Assembly (NCBI RefSeq): GCF_017743935.1
Contig: NZ_JAGHRE010000005.1
Coordinates: 1-64,000, forward strand
DNA from: Tropicibacter sp. R16_0
GTDB taxonomy: Bacteria > Pseudomonadota > Alphaproteobacteria > Rhodobacterales > Rhodobacteraceae
Direction of reading: 5' to 3'
DNA: 64,000 bases
The notes beneath the pieces are model-generated. The model worked only from the letters and a program-made list of their open reading frames with translations. It searched no databases and had not been told where the DNA came from. The position numbers were made by a program, and so were the translations under genes. Positions 16,259 to 26,102 of this stretch are shown here, piece by piece (positions within the stretch are counted from its first letter, which is position 1; the number at the start of each line of letters is the position of its first letter).

Positions 16259-16711
16259 TCAGGCCCGCGCGACCAACCGCGACCTTATCCCAGCGGGAAA
16301 GAGAGAGGGGCCAGGTCCATCAAGATCGGCAAGTGGAAACCAGCGTGCGGTGCATTCGTTTCCGTTGTCCTCAAGGAATTTCACCTCATCCAGACCTGCA
16401 AAGGCATCATCGGGGAACTGTACGTCGGCCAGAAACAAGGCCTCGTGCCCGGTTTGGCCGTGATGCACATAGATGTTTTCCATCACCATCGGCGAACCTG
16501 TGATGCGGATGTCTATGTGCAATTCTTCGCGAAACTCGCGAATCAACGCTTGCTGCCAGGTCTCGCCAAACTCGACGCCTCCGCCAAGCGGGCGCACACC
16601 GGTGAGCTGACCGTCATCGTCATAGACTTCGACCGCCAAAAGATCATCACCCCGCCAATGCAGGCCGAGGGCTTTGACTTTGATGTGAGGTGACGGGCGC
16701 CAGACGGTCAT
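16259..16711 (-). CDS. Nudix hydrolase
   Basis: A 150-residue protein with a complete Nudix box, GVEFGETWQQALIREFREEL, matching the G-x5-E-x7-R-E-x2-E-E pattern. Such enzymes cleave nucleoside diphosphates linked to another group, using magnesium held by the box glutamates. Substrate specificity cannot be read from the sequence. It lies between the molybdenum hydroxylase operon and the tryptophan dioxygenase gene on the same strand, with 38 bases to the latter's stop, so it could be a read-through partner of the kynurenine genes. Confidence 0.9.
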   Translation of the reverse strand: MTVWRPSPHIKVKALGLHWRGDDLLAVEVYDDDGQLTGVRPLGGGVEFGETWQQALIREFREELHIDIRITGSPMVMENIYVHHGQTGHEALFLADVQFPDDAFAGLDEVKFLEDNGNECTARWFPLADLDGPGPSLFPAGIRSRLVARA

Positions 16712-16749
16712 GGGCGCACCCTATGTTGGTGCCCCCTCATCGGCAAGCG

Positions 16750-17583
16750 TCACAGATCGCCGCGCAAATGCCAAAGCTCGGGGAACAGCTCGACCTCAAG
16801 CATGCGGCGCAGGTATTGCACCCCGCTGGTGCCGCCCGTTCCCCGCTTGAACCCGATCACCCGTTCAACGGTTGTGACATGGTTGAACCGCCAACGGCGA
16901 AAGTAATCTTCGAGATCAACCAGCTTTTCGGCCAGCTCGTACAGGTCCCAATAGGTTTTTGGGTCCTCATAAACCATCGTCCAGGCGCGTTGTACTTCGG
17001 GGTCCGAGGAATGCGGAACGTCCAAGCGGTAAACCTGCGGATCAAACGTAACACCGGTTTTGGCCGACAGGGCATCCAGCGCCACGTGATAGAGCGACTT
17101 GCGCGCCAACTCCTCCGCCAGCATCTGGTGCGATTCCGGCCGGTGTTCATGCACCTTCATCATCGCCGGATTTCGGTTGCCCAAGGAAAACTCGATCAGC
17201 CGGTACTGATGCGACTGAAAGCCCGACGAGTTGCCCAAAGCTTCGCGGAATGTGGTGTAATCGCTAGGGGTCATAGTGCGCAACACGTCCCAGGCCGAGT
17301 TCAGCTGATCAAAGATGCGCGCCACGCGGGTCAGCATCTTGAACGCGGGCCGGAAGTCATCGCCCTTCAGCAATTCGCGCGCCGCGGCGATTTCGTGCAG
17401 CACCAGCCGCATCCACAGCTCGGACGTCTGATGCTGAATGATGAACAGCAGCTCGTCATGGGCATCGGAATGCAGCTCATGCGTGGCCAGGAGCTGATCC
17501 ATATGCAGATAATCGCCATAGCTCATGTCCTTGGCATAGGACATTTTTGCGCCGTCCTGGCTGGGGTCATAGGCCTGTGTCAT
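16750..17583 (-). CDS. kynA: tryptophan 2,3-dioxygenase
   Basis: A 277-residue haem enzyme that opens the tryptophan indole ring to N-formylkynurenine. Family motifs: YGDYLHMDQLL, FIIQHQTSELWMRLVLHE, the FREALGNSSGFQSHQYR segment and a C-terminal TGGTSGVQYLR. The start is ATG 17583; in-frame codons upstream overlap the formamidase gene and are not conserved-looking. It follows the arylformamidase gene by four bases, so both steps from tryptophan to kynurenine are co-expressed. Confidence 0.97.
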   Translation of the reverse strand: MTQAYDPSQDGAKMSYAKDMSYGDYLHMDQLLATHELHSDAHDELLFIIQHQTSELWMRLVLHEIAAARELLKGDDFRPAFKMLTRVARIFDQLNSAWDVLRTMTPSDYTTFREALGNSSGFQSHQYRLIEFSLGNRNPAMMKVHEHRPESHQMLAEELARKSLYHVALDALSAKTGVTFDPQVYRLDVPHSSDPEVQRAWTMVYEDPKTYWDLYELAEKLVDLEDYFRRWRFNHVTTVERVIGFKRGTGGTSGVQYLRRMLEVELFPELWHLRGDL

Positions 17584-17587
17584 GGCA

Positions 17588-18361
17588 TCAATCCTTGAGC
17601 AATTCTGTAAGAAGGGGTGAACTCGGACGGCCAATGGCCTCGACCACCGAAAAATGGTCCTGATCCGGTTCAAAGACGTTCGGGACCTGCCAGTTTTCCG
17701 ACAGGACGCGGGTCTGGCGCACAAGCTCCGGGCGCTCGAGCGCGCCGACCCAGGCGGTCACGTCCAAACCGGTACGTTTGGGCAGCAAGGCGGGGCTCTG
17801 CGCTTCGGCCTCGGATGCATCAAGATGCAGGGTGTTGTTCATCTTGGTCCACAGCAGGGGGCGCAAGTCATGGATGCCACTGACCGAGATCACCCGGTCC
17901 ATACGATCCGGCACAGGGCCATCCGCGCAGGCCATACGCGACACCAGATGCCCGCCCGCCGAATGACCGATCAGGCGCACCGGACCATCAACCTTTCCCG
18001 CAGCCTTGGTCGTGGCCGCCGCAATTTCGGCTACCATCTGTGACAGCCGCGCCTGTGGTGCCAGCGTGTAGCTGGGGATGGCCAACGCCCATCCCTGCGC
18101 CAGGGGACCGGCGGCAAAGTGGGACCAATAGCTTTTGTCGAGCATCTGCCAATAGCCGCCGTGCACAAAGACGATCAAGCCTTTTGCTTCGCCTTCAGGC
18201 CGGAACAGATCAAACTGATTGCGAGCGCCATCACCGTACGGCAGGTCAAGCTCTCCACCTTTGGCACGATAGGCTTCTGCCTGTGCAGCCCAAGCTGCGG
18301 CCAGCTTGTCCGAGCCCGCAACATAGCCGGAATTGTCAAAGGCATCATCCCAGTCGATCAT
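17588..18361 (-). CDS. arylformamidase (alpha/beta-hydrolase, N-formylkynurenine)
   Basis: A 257-residue alpha/beta-hydrolase that likely releases formate from N-formylkynurenine. The oxyanion motif is HGGYW and the nucleophile elbow GHSAGG, as in eukaryotic-type arylformamidases rather than the metal-dependent KynB fold. It has a good GGGAGGATCAC leader. It is the first gene of the kynurenine operon with kynA and starts opposite the aminobenzoyl-CoA monooxygenase operon, sharing a promoter region with a long inverted repeat. No kynureninase gene, needed to reach anthranilate, is in the window. Confidence 0.87.
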   Translation of the reverse strand: MIDWDDAFDNSGYVAGSDKLAAAWAAQAEAYRAKGGELDLPYGDGARNQFDLFRPEGEAKGLIVFVHGGYWQMLDKSYWSHFAAGPLAQGWALAIPSYTLAPQARLSQMVAEIAAATTKAAGKVDGPVRLIGHSAGGHLVSRMACADGPVPDRMDRVISVSGIHDLRPLLWTKMNNTLHLDASEAEAQSPALLPKRTGLDVTAWVGALERPELVRQTRVLSENWQVPNVFEPDQDHFSVVEAIGRPSSPLLTELLKD

Positions 18362-18404
18362 GTGATCCTCCCTGTCTTGGGATCAGCCTATGCGTCAATC
18401 TCAT

Positions 18405-18438
18405 TTATTTCAAGCTTAAAGGTTTATACTTGAAATAA
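18405..18438. promoter_or_regulatory. long inverted repeat, probable MarR operator
   Basis: Perfect ten-base arms TTATTTCAAG (18405-18414) and CTTGAAATAA (18429-18438) flank a partly symmetric TTAAAGGTTTA centre. The site lies in the 130-base region between the divergent formamidase and monooxygenase genes. A MarR-family gene is in the right-hand operon, and MarR operators for aromatic CoA pathways are of this size, so it is the likely regulator. Confidence 0.7.
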
Positions 18439-18491
18439 TTCGCAGCCGGGGTATCGTACTTCTCAACAACACCGTTTGCGGGAGGGAATCG

Positions 18492-20786
18492 ATGCGCGTT
18501 GCATGTATTGGAGGCGGGCCAGCCGGGCTCTACTTTGCGATCTCGATGAAGCTGCGCGATCCGGCCCACGAGGTGACGGTGATCGAACGAAACAAGGGCG
18601 ACGACACCTTTGGCTGGGGCGTGGTGCTCAGCGATGACGCGCTTGAGAACCTGACCACCAACGACCCCAAAAGCGCCGAGGCGATCCGCGCCAACTTTGC
18701 CTATTGGGATGACATCGCCGTAGTGCATGACGGCGTGCGCACGGTGTCGGGCGGCCATGGCTTTGCCGGGATTGGGCGCAAAAAAATGCTGATCCTGCTG
18801 CAGGATCGCGCCCGCGAGTTGGGCGTGGACCTGCAATATGAAACCGAGGCGCGCCCTATTGCCGAGTATCAGGCTGAGTATGATCTGGTGGTAGCCTGTG
18901 ACGGGCTGAATTCCCGCGTGCGCAGCGACATGGCCGAGCATTTCAAGCCGGATGTGGACGTACGCGAGTGCAAGTTCATCTGGCTAGGCACGCACCAGAA
19001 ATTCGACGACGCCTTTACCTTTATCTTTGAAAAGACCGAACACGGCTGGGTCTGGGTCCACGCCTATCAATTCGACGAGGACACCGCGACGGTCATCGTG
19101 GAATGCAGCCAAGAGACATGGGACGCGTTCGGGTTCGAACACATGTCGAAAGAGGAAAGCATCGCCACCTGCGAACGCATTTTTGCGGATCATCTGGGCG
19201 GGCACGCGCTGATGTCGAACGCTAATCACCTGCGCGGCTCGGCGGTCTGGATCAACTTCCCCCGCGTGCTCTGCGAGAAATGGCACCACGAGAATGTGGT
19301 ATTGATGGGCGATGCGGCGGCCACGGCGCATTTCTCGATCGGGTCCGGCTCGCGCCTGGCGTTTGACAGTGCGATTTCGTTGGCCACTTTCCTGCATTCG
19401 GAACCGACGTTGGAGCAGGCTTTTGTCCGCTATCAGGACGAGCGCCGGTTGGACGTGCTGCGCCTGCAATCGGCGGCGCGCAATTCGCTGGAGTGGTTCG
19501 AGCAGGTGGAACGCTATCTGGACATGGACCCGGTGCAGTTCAACTATTCGCTGCTGACCCGCTCGCAACGCATTAGCCATGAGAACCTGCGCCTGCGGGA
19601 TGCAGAGTGGCTTAAGTCCGCTGAAAGCTGGTTCCAAACCCGCGCGGGAGGTGAAGCCGAACCGGTTCGCGCGCCCATGTTCGCCCCCTATTGTTTGCGC
19701 GACATGGAACTACAAAACCGCATCGTTGTCTCGCCCATGGCGCAGTACAAAGCCGTGGATGGCGCCCCCACGGATTGGCATCTGGTCCACTACGGCGAAC
19801 GGGCCAAGGGTGGTGCCGGGCTGGTCTACACCGAAATGACCTGTGTCTCGGCAGAGGGGCGGATCACGCCAGGCTGCCCTGGCCTGTACGCGCCCGAGCA
19901 TGAGGCGGCCTGGTCCCGCCTCACCAATTACGTGCATGACCACACCCCGGCCAAGATCTGCTGTCAGATCGGCCATTCGGGCCGCAAGGGCTCGACCCAA
20001 TTGGGGTGGGAGAAGATGGACGCGCCGCTGGCCAGCGAGAATTGGGAAATCATGTCGGCGTCTGCCCTGCCCTGGTCCGAAGACAACGCCACGCCACGCG
20101 AAATGACCCGCGAGGATATGGACCGCGTGCGAGATGAGTTCGTAGCCGCCGCTGAAATGGCCGAGCGCGCCGGGTTCGACATGATCGAATTGCACGCGGC
20201 GCACGGCTATCTGATCTCGTCCTTCATCTCGCCCGTGTCGAACATCCGAACCGACGACTATGGCGGAACACTGGAAAACCGGATGCGCTACCCGCTCGAG
20301 GTCTTTGCCGCCATGCGCGCGGTCTGGCCCGAAGCGAAACCGATGTCGGTGCGCATTTCGGCCAACGACTGGGTGGGTGAGGCTGGTGTGACGCCGGAAG
20401 AGGCCGTCGAAATCGCGCGCCTGTTCCGCGCGGCTGGGGCCGACATCATCGACGTATCAGCGGGTCAGACCACCACCGAGGCGCAGCCCGTCTATGGCCG
20501 CATGTTCCAGACGCCCTTCTCGGATCGCATCCGCAACGAGGCCGGGATTGCCACCATGGCCGTGGGCAACATCTACGAGGCCGACCATGCAAACTCGATC
20601 CTGATGGCGGGGCGGGCCGACCTGATCTGCGTGGGCCGTCCGCATCTGGCCGATCCCTATTGGACCCTGCACGAGGCCGCCCGCATCGGCGACCGCCACG
20701 CCGATTGGCCCCTGCCCTATCTCGCCGGTCGGGATCAAGCCTGGCGACTGGCAGACCGAGAAGCCGAGGCGGAGATCCGAGCGTGA
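18492..20786 (+). CDS. 2-aminobenzoyl-CoA monooxygenase/reductase (fused flavoenzyme)
   Basis: A 764-residue fusion. Residues 1 to about 385 are a flavin-dependent hydroxylase ([10 protein letters not shown] at the N-terminus, [13 protein letters not shown] as the second FAD motif). Residues from about 396 are an old-yellow-enzyme-type reductase ([28 protein letters not shown]). This architecture is known from 2-aminobenzoyl-CoA monooxygenase/reductase of Azoarcus evansii and from salicylyl-CoA 5-hydroxylases. Because tryptophan-to-kynurenine genes diverge from it and a benzoate-CoA-ligase-type gene follows, aminobenzoyl-CoA is the likely substrate: it would be hydroxylated at C5 and the ring reduced. 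GGAGGGAATCG precedes the ATG. Confidence 0.9.
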   Translation: MRVACIGGGPAGLYFAISMKLRDPAHEVTVIERNKGDDTFGWGVVLSDDALENLTTNDPKSAEAIRANFAYWDDIAVVHDGVRTVSGGHGFAGIGRKKMLILLQDRARELGVDLQYETEARPIAEYQAEYDLVVACDGLNSRVRSDMAEHFKPDVDVRECKFIWLGTHQKFDDAFTFIFEKTEHGWVWVHAYQFDEDTATVIVECSQETWDAFGFEHMSKEESIATCERIFADHLGGHALMSNANHLRGSAVWINFPRVLCEKWHHENVVLMGDAAATAHFSIGSGSRLAFDSAISLATFLHSEPTLEQAFVRYQDERRLDVLRLQSAARNSLEWFEQVERYLDMDPVQFNYSLLTRSQRISHENLRLRDAEWLKSAESWFQTRAGGEAEPVRAPMFAPYCLRDMELQNRIVVSPMAQYKAVDGAPTDWHLVHYGERAKGGAGLVYTEMTCVSAEGRITPGCPGLYAPEHEAAWSRLTNYVHDHTPAKICCQIGHSGRKGSTQLGWEKMDAPLASENWEIMSASALPWSEDNATPREMTREDMDRVRDEFVAAAEMAERAGFDMIELHAAHGYLISSFISPVSNIRTDDYGGTLENRMRYPLEVFAAMRAVWPEAKPMSVRISANDWVGEAGVTPEEAVEIARLFRAAGADIIDVSAGQTTTEAQPVYGRMFQTPFSDRIRNEAGIATMAVGNIYEADHANSILMAGRADLICVGRPHLADPYWTLHEAARIGDRHADWPLPYLAGRDQAWRLADREAEAEIRA

Positions 20787-21541
20787 GTGTTGATGGCAAA
20801 CATGTCGTCGTCACCGGCGGCGGCACCGGTGTTGGTGCCGAGATCGCGCAAGCGATGGCCCATGCCGGGGCCAAGGTCACAATTCTGGGCCGCCGCGAAG
20901 GGCCATTGCGTGAGGTTGCAAAGCAACACAAGTTCATCGGCTGGATCACTTGCGACGTGACCGACGCCGATGCCGTGCGCGCGACCTTTACCCAGGCGCG
21001 CGGGTTGAATGGCCCGGTCGAGGTAGCAATCGCCAACGCAGGCGCCGCCGACAGCCTCCCCTTTGCCAAGATGAAACCCGAGCAGTTGACGGCCATGCTG
21101 CAAGTCAACTTGACTGGTGTGTTCAACACCTGGCAGGCCGCTCTGCCTGACATGAAAGCAGGCGGCTGGGGCCGCATGATCGCCGTCGCCTCAACCGCCG
21201 GGCTCAAGGGTTATCCTTATGTCTCGGGCTATGTCGCGGCCAAACACGGCGTCGTCGGCCTGACCCGCGCCTTGGCGTTGGAACTGGCGCAGGACGGGAT
21301 CACGGTCAACGCCATTTGCCCCGGTTTCACCCAGACCCCCTTGCTCGACCGTTCGATCCAGAACATCGTGGACAAGACCGGGATGAGCGCCGAGCGAGCC
21401 GCAAAGTCGCTCTACAAATCGAACCCACAGCAGCGTTTCATCCAAACAGATGAGGTTGCGGGCACCGCGCTCTGGCTTTGCTCGGATGCCGCGCGCTCGA
21501 TCAACGGCCACACCCTGACCCTTAGCGGAGGTGAAATATGA
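20783..21541 (+). CDS. SDR-family dehydrogenase (probable 3-hydroxyacyl-CoA step)
   Basis: A 252-residue short-chain dehydrogenase with [12 protein letters not shown] as cofactor loop, NAGAADS, and the catalytic serine and tyrosine/lysine in [11 protein letters not shown]. It starts at GTG 20783, overlapping the preceding TGA by three bases; an ATG-initiated longer reading would lie inside the monooxygenase gene. In this operon it probably oxidises or reduces a hydroxy/keto alicyclic CoA ester made after ring reduction; the exact substrate is inferred. Confidence 0.88.
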   Translation: MSVDGKHVVVTGGGTGVGAEIAQAMAHAGAKVTILGRREGPLREVAKQHKFIGWITCDVTDADAVRATFTQARGLNGPVEVAIANAGAADSLPFAKMKPEQLTAMLQVNLTGVFNTWQAALPDMKAGGWGRMIAVASTAGLKGYPYVSGYVAAKHGVVGLTRALALELAQDGITVNAICPGFTQTPLLDRSIQNIVDKTGMSAERAAKSLYKSNPQQRFIQTDEVAGTALWLCSDAARSINGHTLTLSGGEI

Positions 21542-22005
21542 CATCCCCCGATCCCGAACTGACGCCCGAACCCGACAGCAAGGCCCGTCTGCGACTGTGG
21601 TTGAAACTGCTCAAGGTGACCCGCGCGGTCGAGGCTGATCTGCGTGAAGCCCTGCGTGTGGAGTTTGCCTCGACCCTGCCGCGGTTCGACGTGATGTCGG
21701 CGCTCAGCCGCCATGCTGAGGGACTGAAGATGAGCGAGCTTTCGGGGCTTTTGAAAGTGTCGAACGGCAATGTCACGGGCATTGTCGAACGGCTGGTTGA
21801 AGACGGGATCGCGCTGCGCGAGGCCGTTCCGGGCGACCGCCGCGCCAGCCGCGTGCGCCTGACCCGCAAGGGGGCCGAGGAATTCGCGCGGCAGGCCTCG
21901 GAACACGAACATTGGGTGAATGAGCTGTTGGGCGCGCTGGAGGCGGATGAAGCTTCCGCCATGACCGAGCAACTTGATCGGATTATCAGGGAGGAGGCGC
22001 AATGA
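21538..22005 (+). CDS. MarR-family transcriptional regulator
   Basis: A 155-residue winged-helix regulator: recognition helix region [23 protein letters not shown], then the wing with [14 protein letters not shown]. It overlaps the SDR gene start-to-stop by four bases and the following hydratase gene likewise. Position inside the catabolic operon and the palindrome upstream of the first gene suggest that it represses the operon until an aryl-CoA ligand binds; this ligand is inferred. Confidence 0.9.
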   Translation: MTSPDPELTPEPDSKARLRLWLKLLKVTRAVEADLREALRVEFASTLPRFDVMSALSRHAEGLKMSELSGLLKVSNGNVTGIVERLVEDGIALREAVPGDRRASRVRLTRKGAEEFARQASEHEHWVNELLGALEADEASAMTEQLDRIIREEAQ

Positions 22006-22802
22006 ACGCCGATACGACGCATTTCAAATGCTCCATCACGGACGGCATCGCCACGGTCTCATTGGACCGGCCCGACCGCAAGAACCCGCTGACCTTTGAC
22101 AGCTATGCCGAACTGCGCGACTGGTTCCGGGATCTGCACTACGATGACGATGTAAAGGCGGTGGTCTTTGCCTCGAACGGCGGCAATTTCAGCTCGGGCG
22201 GCGATGTGCATGACATCATCGGGCCGCTGACCAAGATGAACATGAAGGAATTGCTGCGCTTTACCCGCATGACCGGCGATCTGGTCAAGGCGATGGTGAA
22301 CTGCGGCAAGCCGATCATTGCCGCCATCGACGGGATTTGCGTGGGCGCTGGTGCGATCATTGCCATGGCGTCCGATCTGCGGATCGCCACGCCCGAAGCG
22401 AAGGTGGCGTTCCTATTTACTCGCGTGGGTCTGGCAGGCTGTGACATGGGGGCCTGCGCCATCCTGCCCCGAATCATAGGTCAGGGACGTACGGCGGACC
22501 TGCTCTATACTGGTCGGTCGATGTCGGCGGATGAAGGCGCGGCCTGGGGGTTTCACAACAAGGTGGTTCCCGCAGAGGAGCTGGACGGTGCCGCTTTGAA
22601 GTTGGCCCAACAGATCGCGGCCGGTCCAAACTTTGGTCACATGATCACCAAGACGATGCTGGCGCAGGAATGGTCTATGTCGATCGAGCAGGCCATCGAA
22701 GCCGAGGCGCAGGCGCAGGCCATCTGCATGCAGACCGGCGATTTTGAGCGCGCCTATCGTGCGTTTGTGGCGAAGGAGAGCCCGGTGTTCGAGGGGGATT
22801 GA
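22002..22802 (+). CDS. enoyl-CoA hydratase/isomerase family protein
   Basis: A 266-residue crotonase-fold protein. The oxyanion-hole segments are [15 protein letters not shown] and [20 protein letters not shown]. In the operon it is likely to hydrate, isomerise or open the alicyclic CoA ester derived from aminobenzoyl-CoA. Its exact activity is not readable from sequence. It is translationally coupled to the MarR gene; an 80-base gap with a dispersed-repeat-like sequence separates it from the next gene. Confidence 0.9.
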   Translation: MNADTTHFKCSITDGIATVSLDRPDRKNPLTFDSYAELRDWFRDLHYDDDVKAVVFASNGGNFSSGGDVHDIIGPLTKMNMKELLRFTRMTGDLVKAMVNCGKPIIAAIDGICVGAGAIIAMASDLRIATPEAKVAFLFTRVGLAGCDMGACAILPRIIGQGRTADLLYTGRSMSADEGAAWGFHNKVVPAEELDGAALKLAQQIAAGPNFGHMITKTMLAQEWSMSIEQAIEAEAQAQAICMQTGDFERAYRAFVAKESPVFEGD

Positions 22803-22830
22803 GCCGATGGGTTTGCATATGTGGCTAGGT

Positions 22831-22873
22831 TTGGATGCCTCCGGCGGGAGTACTTGTGAAAAGATGAAGATGA
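22831..22873 (+). repeat. intergenic repeat-like element (CCTCCGGCGGGAG type)
   Basis: The gap between hydratase and dehydrogenase genes contains CCTCCGGCGGGAG, a self-complementary stem (CTCC-GGC-GGGAG like), followed by TACTTGTGAAAAGATGAAGA. From memory this resembles an intergenic sequence that recurs many times in Rhodobacterales genomes. Only one copy is in this window, so repetition cannot be shown here. Confidence 0.4.
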
Positions 22874-22882
22874 GGGTCTGTC

Positions 22883-24031
22883 ATGGCTGATCGAAGCTTT
22901 TTGCAGTGGCCGTTTTTTGAGGATCGCCATCGTGAGCTGGCGGAGGCTCTGGACGCGTGGTGCAACGATCATTTGTCTGTGGATCACGCCGACATCGACG
23001 CAGCCTGTCGTAAGCTGGTGGCGGACTTGGGCGCGGCGGGCTGGTTGCAGCCGACAGCAGGTGAAGTGCTGGATGTGCGCACGCTTGCGTTGATCCGCGA
23101 GACATTGGCGCGCCATGATGGGCTGGCGGATTTTTCCTTTGCGATGCAGGGGTTGGGGACCGGGGCGATCTCGCTCTTTGGTACCCCGGCGCAGCAGGAC
23201 GAATGGTTGCCATTGACGCGCAGCGGTCAGGCGATTTCGGCCTTTGCCTTGACCGAGCCGCAATCGGGGTCGGATGTGGCAAATTCCACCATGACGGCGA
23301 CGCCCGATGGCGATGATTACGTTTTGAACGGGGAAAAGACCTGGATCTCGAACGGGGGGATCGCGGATGTCTATACCCTCTTTGCCCGCACCGGAGAGGG
23401 ACCGGGCGCCAAGGGGCTAAGCGCCTTTGTGGTGCCAGCGGGCCTGCCGGGGTTCGAAGTGGTAGAGCGGTTGCAGGTGATCGCGCCGCATCCGCTGGCG
23501 ACCTTGCGGTTCAATGATGTGCGCATTCCGAAATCAGCCCTACTGGGCGTGCCGGGACAGGGGTTCAAGGTGGCGATGGCGACTTTGGACGTGTTCCGCA
23601 CCACCGTGGCCGCGGCCGCACTTGGTTTTGCCCGGCGGGCGCTGGATGAGGCCTTGGCGCGGGTCAATGAGCGCCAAGTGCAAGGCGCGCCGTTGTTCGA
23701 GTTGCAGATGGTGCAGGGCCACATTGCAGACATGGCGATGGACGTGGATGCAGCCGCCTTGCTGGTCTATCGCGCCGCCTGGACCAAGGATTCAGGGGCT
23801 GCGCGGGTCAGCCGCGAGGCAGCTATGGCCAAGCTCTATTCCACGGATCAGGCCCAACAAGTCATCGACAAAGCTGTGCAGCTGCACGGTGGCGACGGCG
23901 TCAAACGCGGGCAGAAGGTTGAGGAGCTGTACCGTGATATCCGCGCCCTGCGCATCTACGAGGGCGCGTCAGACGTTCAACGCGTGGTGATCGCGCGTCA
24001 AACGATGGGAGCGTTTCTGGGAGGGAACTGA
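22883..24031 (+). CDS. acyl-CoA dehydrogenase family protein
   Basis: A 382-residue flavoprotein with the family signatures [20 protein letters not shown] and the C-terminal [11 protein letters not shown][19 protein letters not shown]. The residue that follows YRDIR and the usual catalytic glutamate region (YEGASD) are in place. It probably oxidises a CoA ester of the aminobenzoyl-CoA route. It begins after GAGGGTCTGTC and ends two bases before the ligase gene. Confidence 0.92.
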   Translation: MADRSFLQWPFFEDRHRELAEALDAWCNDHLSVDHADIDAACRKLVADLGAAGWLQPTAGEVLDVRTLALIRETLARHDGLADFSFAMQGLGTGAISLFGTPAQQDEWLPLTRSGQAISAFALTEPQSGSDVANSTMTATPDGDDYVLNGEKTWISNGGIADVYTLFARTGEGPGAKGLSAFVVPAGLPGFEVVERLQVIAPHPLATLRFNDVRIPKSALLGVPGQGFKVAMATLDVFRTTVAAAALGFARRALDEALARVNERQVQGAPLFELQMVQGHIADMAMDVDAAALLVYRAAWTKDSGAARVSREAAMAKLYSTDQAQQVIDKAVQLHGGDGVKRGQKVEELYRDIRALRIYEGASDVQRVVIARQTMGAFLGGN

Positions 24032-24033
24032 TC

Positions 24034-25656
24034 ATGCTGGGACCAACAGCCCATAGCGATACATTTGCGCGGGACAATCTGCCCCCCGCTGACATGTGGC
24101 CCGAATTTCATCTGGATGGGTTCGACTATCCCGATCACATGAACATCGGCGTCGAACTGACCGATGCCATGGTCGACAAGGGGTTTGGCGACCACACTGC
24201 GCTGATCGGGAACGGGCGGCGGCGGACCTATAAGGAGCTGAGCGACTGGACCAACCGACTGGCGCATGTGCTGGTCGAGGATCTGGGCGTGAAGCCCGGC
24301 AACCGGGTTCTGATCCGGTCTGCAAACAACCCCGCAATGGTCGCTTGCTGGTTGGCCGCCACAAAGGCCGGCGCGGTGGTGGTCAACACCATGCCCATGC
24401 TGCGCGCCGGAGAGCTGGCGGCCATTGTCGACAAGGCTGAGATTTCACATGCGCTCTGTGACACGCGCCTGATGGACGATCTGGTGAACTGTGCCAAGGG
24501 ATCGCAGTTCCTGAAATCGGTGGTGGGCTTTGACGGAACGTCGAACCATGATGCCGAGTTGGACCGGCTCGCGCTGGAGAAACCTGTGCGCTTTGATGCT
24601 GTGGATACTGGCCGCGACGACGTGGCGCTTCTGGGCTTCACATCCGGCACCACGGGCGATCCAAAGGCCACGATGCATTTCCACCGGGACCTGATGATCA
24701 TCGCCGATGGCTATGCCAAGGAGGTTCTGGGCGTGTCTGAGGATGACGTGTTCATCGGCTCGCCCCCGTTGGCGTTTACCTTTGGGCTGGGTGGCCTCGC
24801 AGTCTTTCCCCTGCGCTTTGGCGCGGCAGCGACGCTGTTGGAGCAGGCCAGCCCGCCCAACATGGTCGAGATCATCGAGCAGTACAAAGCCACGGTCTGT
24901 TTCACTGCGCCGACCGCCTATCGGTTCATGCTACAGGCGATGGAGGACGGTGCCGACCTCTCGTCCCTGCGTGCCGCAGTTTCAGCCGGGGAAACCCTCC
25001 CAGCCCCCGTCTATGACGCATGGATCGAGAAGACCGGAAAACCGATGCTGGACGGCATTGGCGCGACGGAGATGCTGCACATCTTTATCTCGAACCGCTT
25101 TGACGACCACCGCCCGGCCTGTACCGGTAAGCCTGTTAAGGGCTACGAGGTGCGCATTCTGGATGAGAACGGCACACCCCTGCCCCCCGGCGAGGTGGGC
25201 AAGCTGGCGGTGCGTGGCCCGACCGGCTGCCGCTATTTGGCCGACGACCGTCAGGCGGTTTACGTCCAAGATGGTTGGAACGTCACGGGCGACAGTTTTG
25301 TGATGGATGACGACGGCTATCTGCACTTTGCGGCCCGCAGCGACGACATGATCGTCTCATCCGGCTACAACATCGCAGGACCCGAGGTTGAGGCGGCGCT
25401 GCTGTCCCACCCGGCGGTCAGCGAATGCGGCGTGATCGCCGCTCCGGACGAAGCGCGCGGCCATATCGTTGAGGCGCATATCGTGCTGGCCGAGGGCAAG
25501 ACAGGCGATGCGCTGATGGTCAAAACGCTGCAGGATCACGTCAAGGCCACCATCGCCCCCTACAAATACCCGCGCAGTGTGAAGTTCATCGACGCCCTGC
25601 CCAAAACTCAAACCGGCAAGATCCAGCGCTTTCGCCTGCGCTCGGACCTGCATTGA
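24034..25656 (+). CDS. 2-aminobenzoate-CoA ligase (benzoate-CoA ligase family)
   Basis: A 540-residue AMP-forming acyl-CoA synthetase. It has the phosphate loop GFTSGTTGDPKATMHFHRD, the adenine-binding IGATEMLHIF, and the C-terminal lysine in PKTQTGKIQRF. The whole follows the benzoate-CoA ligase subfamily pattern. With the fused monooxygenase/reductase in the same operon and tryptophan dioxygenase next door, anthranilate is the likely substrate. It is the committed entry step even though its gene is near the operon's end. Confidence 0.87.
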   Translation: MLGPTAHSDTFARDNLPPADMWPEFHLDGFDYPDHMNIGVELTDAMVDKGFGDHTALIGNGRRRTYKELSDWTNRLAHVLVEDLGVKPGNRVLIRSANNPAMVACWLAATKAGAVVVNTMPMLRAGELAAIVDKAEISHALCDTRLMDDLVNCAKGSQFLKSVVGFDGTSNHDAELDRLALEKPVRFDAVDTGRDDVALLGFTSGTTGDPKATMHFHRDLMIIADGYAKEVLGVSEDDVFIGSPPLAFTFGLGGLAVFPLRFGAAATLLEQASPPNMVEIIEQYKATVCFTAPTAYRFMLQAMEDGADLSSLRAAVSAGETLPAPVYDAWIEKTGKPMLDGIGATEMLHIFISNRFDDHRPACTGKPVKGYEVRILDENGTPLPPGEVGKLAVRGPTGCRYLADDRQAVYVQDGWNVTGDSFVMDDDGYLHFAARSDDMIVSSGYNIAGPEVEAALLSHPAVSECGVIAAPDEARGHIVEAHIVLAEGKTGDALMVKTLQDHVKATIAPYKYPRSVKFIDALPKTQTGKIQRFRLRSDLH

Positions 25657-25670
25657 ACGGAGGGGCACCA

Positions 25671-26066
25671 ATGGCCCATCAAATCATCCAACCCGACGGC
25701 TGGGCTCCGGCCAAAGGCTATGCCAATGGCGTTCTGTCCAAGGACGGGCATCTGTATGTCGGCGGGCAGATCGGCTGGAACGCGCATCAGGTTTTTGAGA
25801 CGCACGACTTCATCGGACAGATGGAGCAGACCCTGCGCAACATCATGGACGTGGTCGAGGCGGCGGGTGGGCGCGCCGAGCATATCACCCGGCTAACCTG
25901 GTATGTGACCGACAAAAAGGAATACCTCGCCCGACAGGCTGAAATCGGTGCGGTCTATCGCAAGGTCATGGGGCGGCATTTTCCCGCCATGGCGATGGTT
26001 GTGGTGGCAGGGCTTGTCGAGGATGACGCCCTGCTCGAGATCGAAGCAACAGCCGTAATTGACTGA
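25671..26066 (+). CDS. RidA-family enamine/imine deaminase
   Basis: A 131-residue RidA/YjgF protein (LYVGGQIGWN near the start, then TRLTWYVTDKKEYL, and the C-terminal DALLEIEATAVID with the conserved glutamate). The conserved Arg usually found in the active site is not obvious here. I start it at ATG 25671, preceded by GGAGG, not the TTG that overlaps the ligase stop. In this operon it could release ammonia from the amino-ene CoA ester formed when aminobenzoyl-CoA is dearomatised; that is an inference. It is the last gene before a strong hairpin. Confidence 0.85.
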   Translation: MAHQIIQPDGWAPAKGYANGVLSKDGHLYVGGQIGWNAHQVFETHDFIGQMEQTLRNIMDVVEAAGGRAEHITRLTWYVTDKKEYLARQAEIGAVYRKVMGRHFPAMAMVVVAGLVEDDALLEIEATAVID

Positions 26067-26067
26067 G

Positions 26068-26102
26068 GAACGCAGGGCGCATCACATGCGCCCCGCACGT
26101 TC
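26068..26102. terminator. bidirectional hairpin between ridA-like gene and queF
   Basis: GAACG (26068-72) pairs with CGTTC (26098-102) and GGGCGCAT (26075-82) with ATGCGCCC (26086-93) around a three-base loop. The stem fills the gap between the two convergent stop codons, so it likely ends both transcripts. Confidence 0.65.

Noticed and set aside
16711-16750. Terminator between Nudix and kynA genes
   Set aside because: GGGCGCACC/GGTGCCCC pairing has a mismatch and no T run, so it is too weak to claim.
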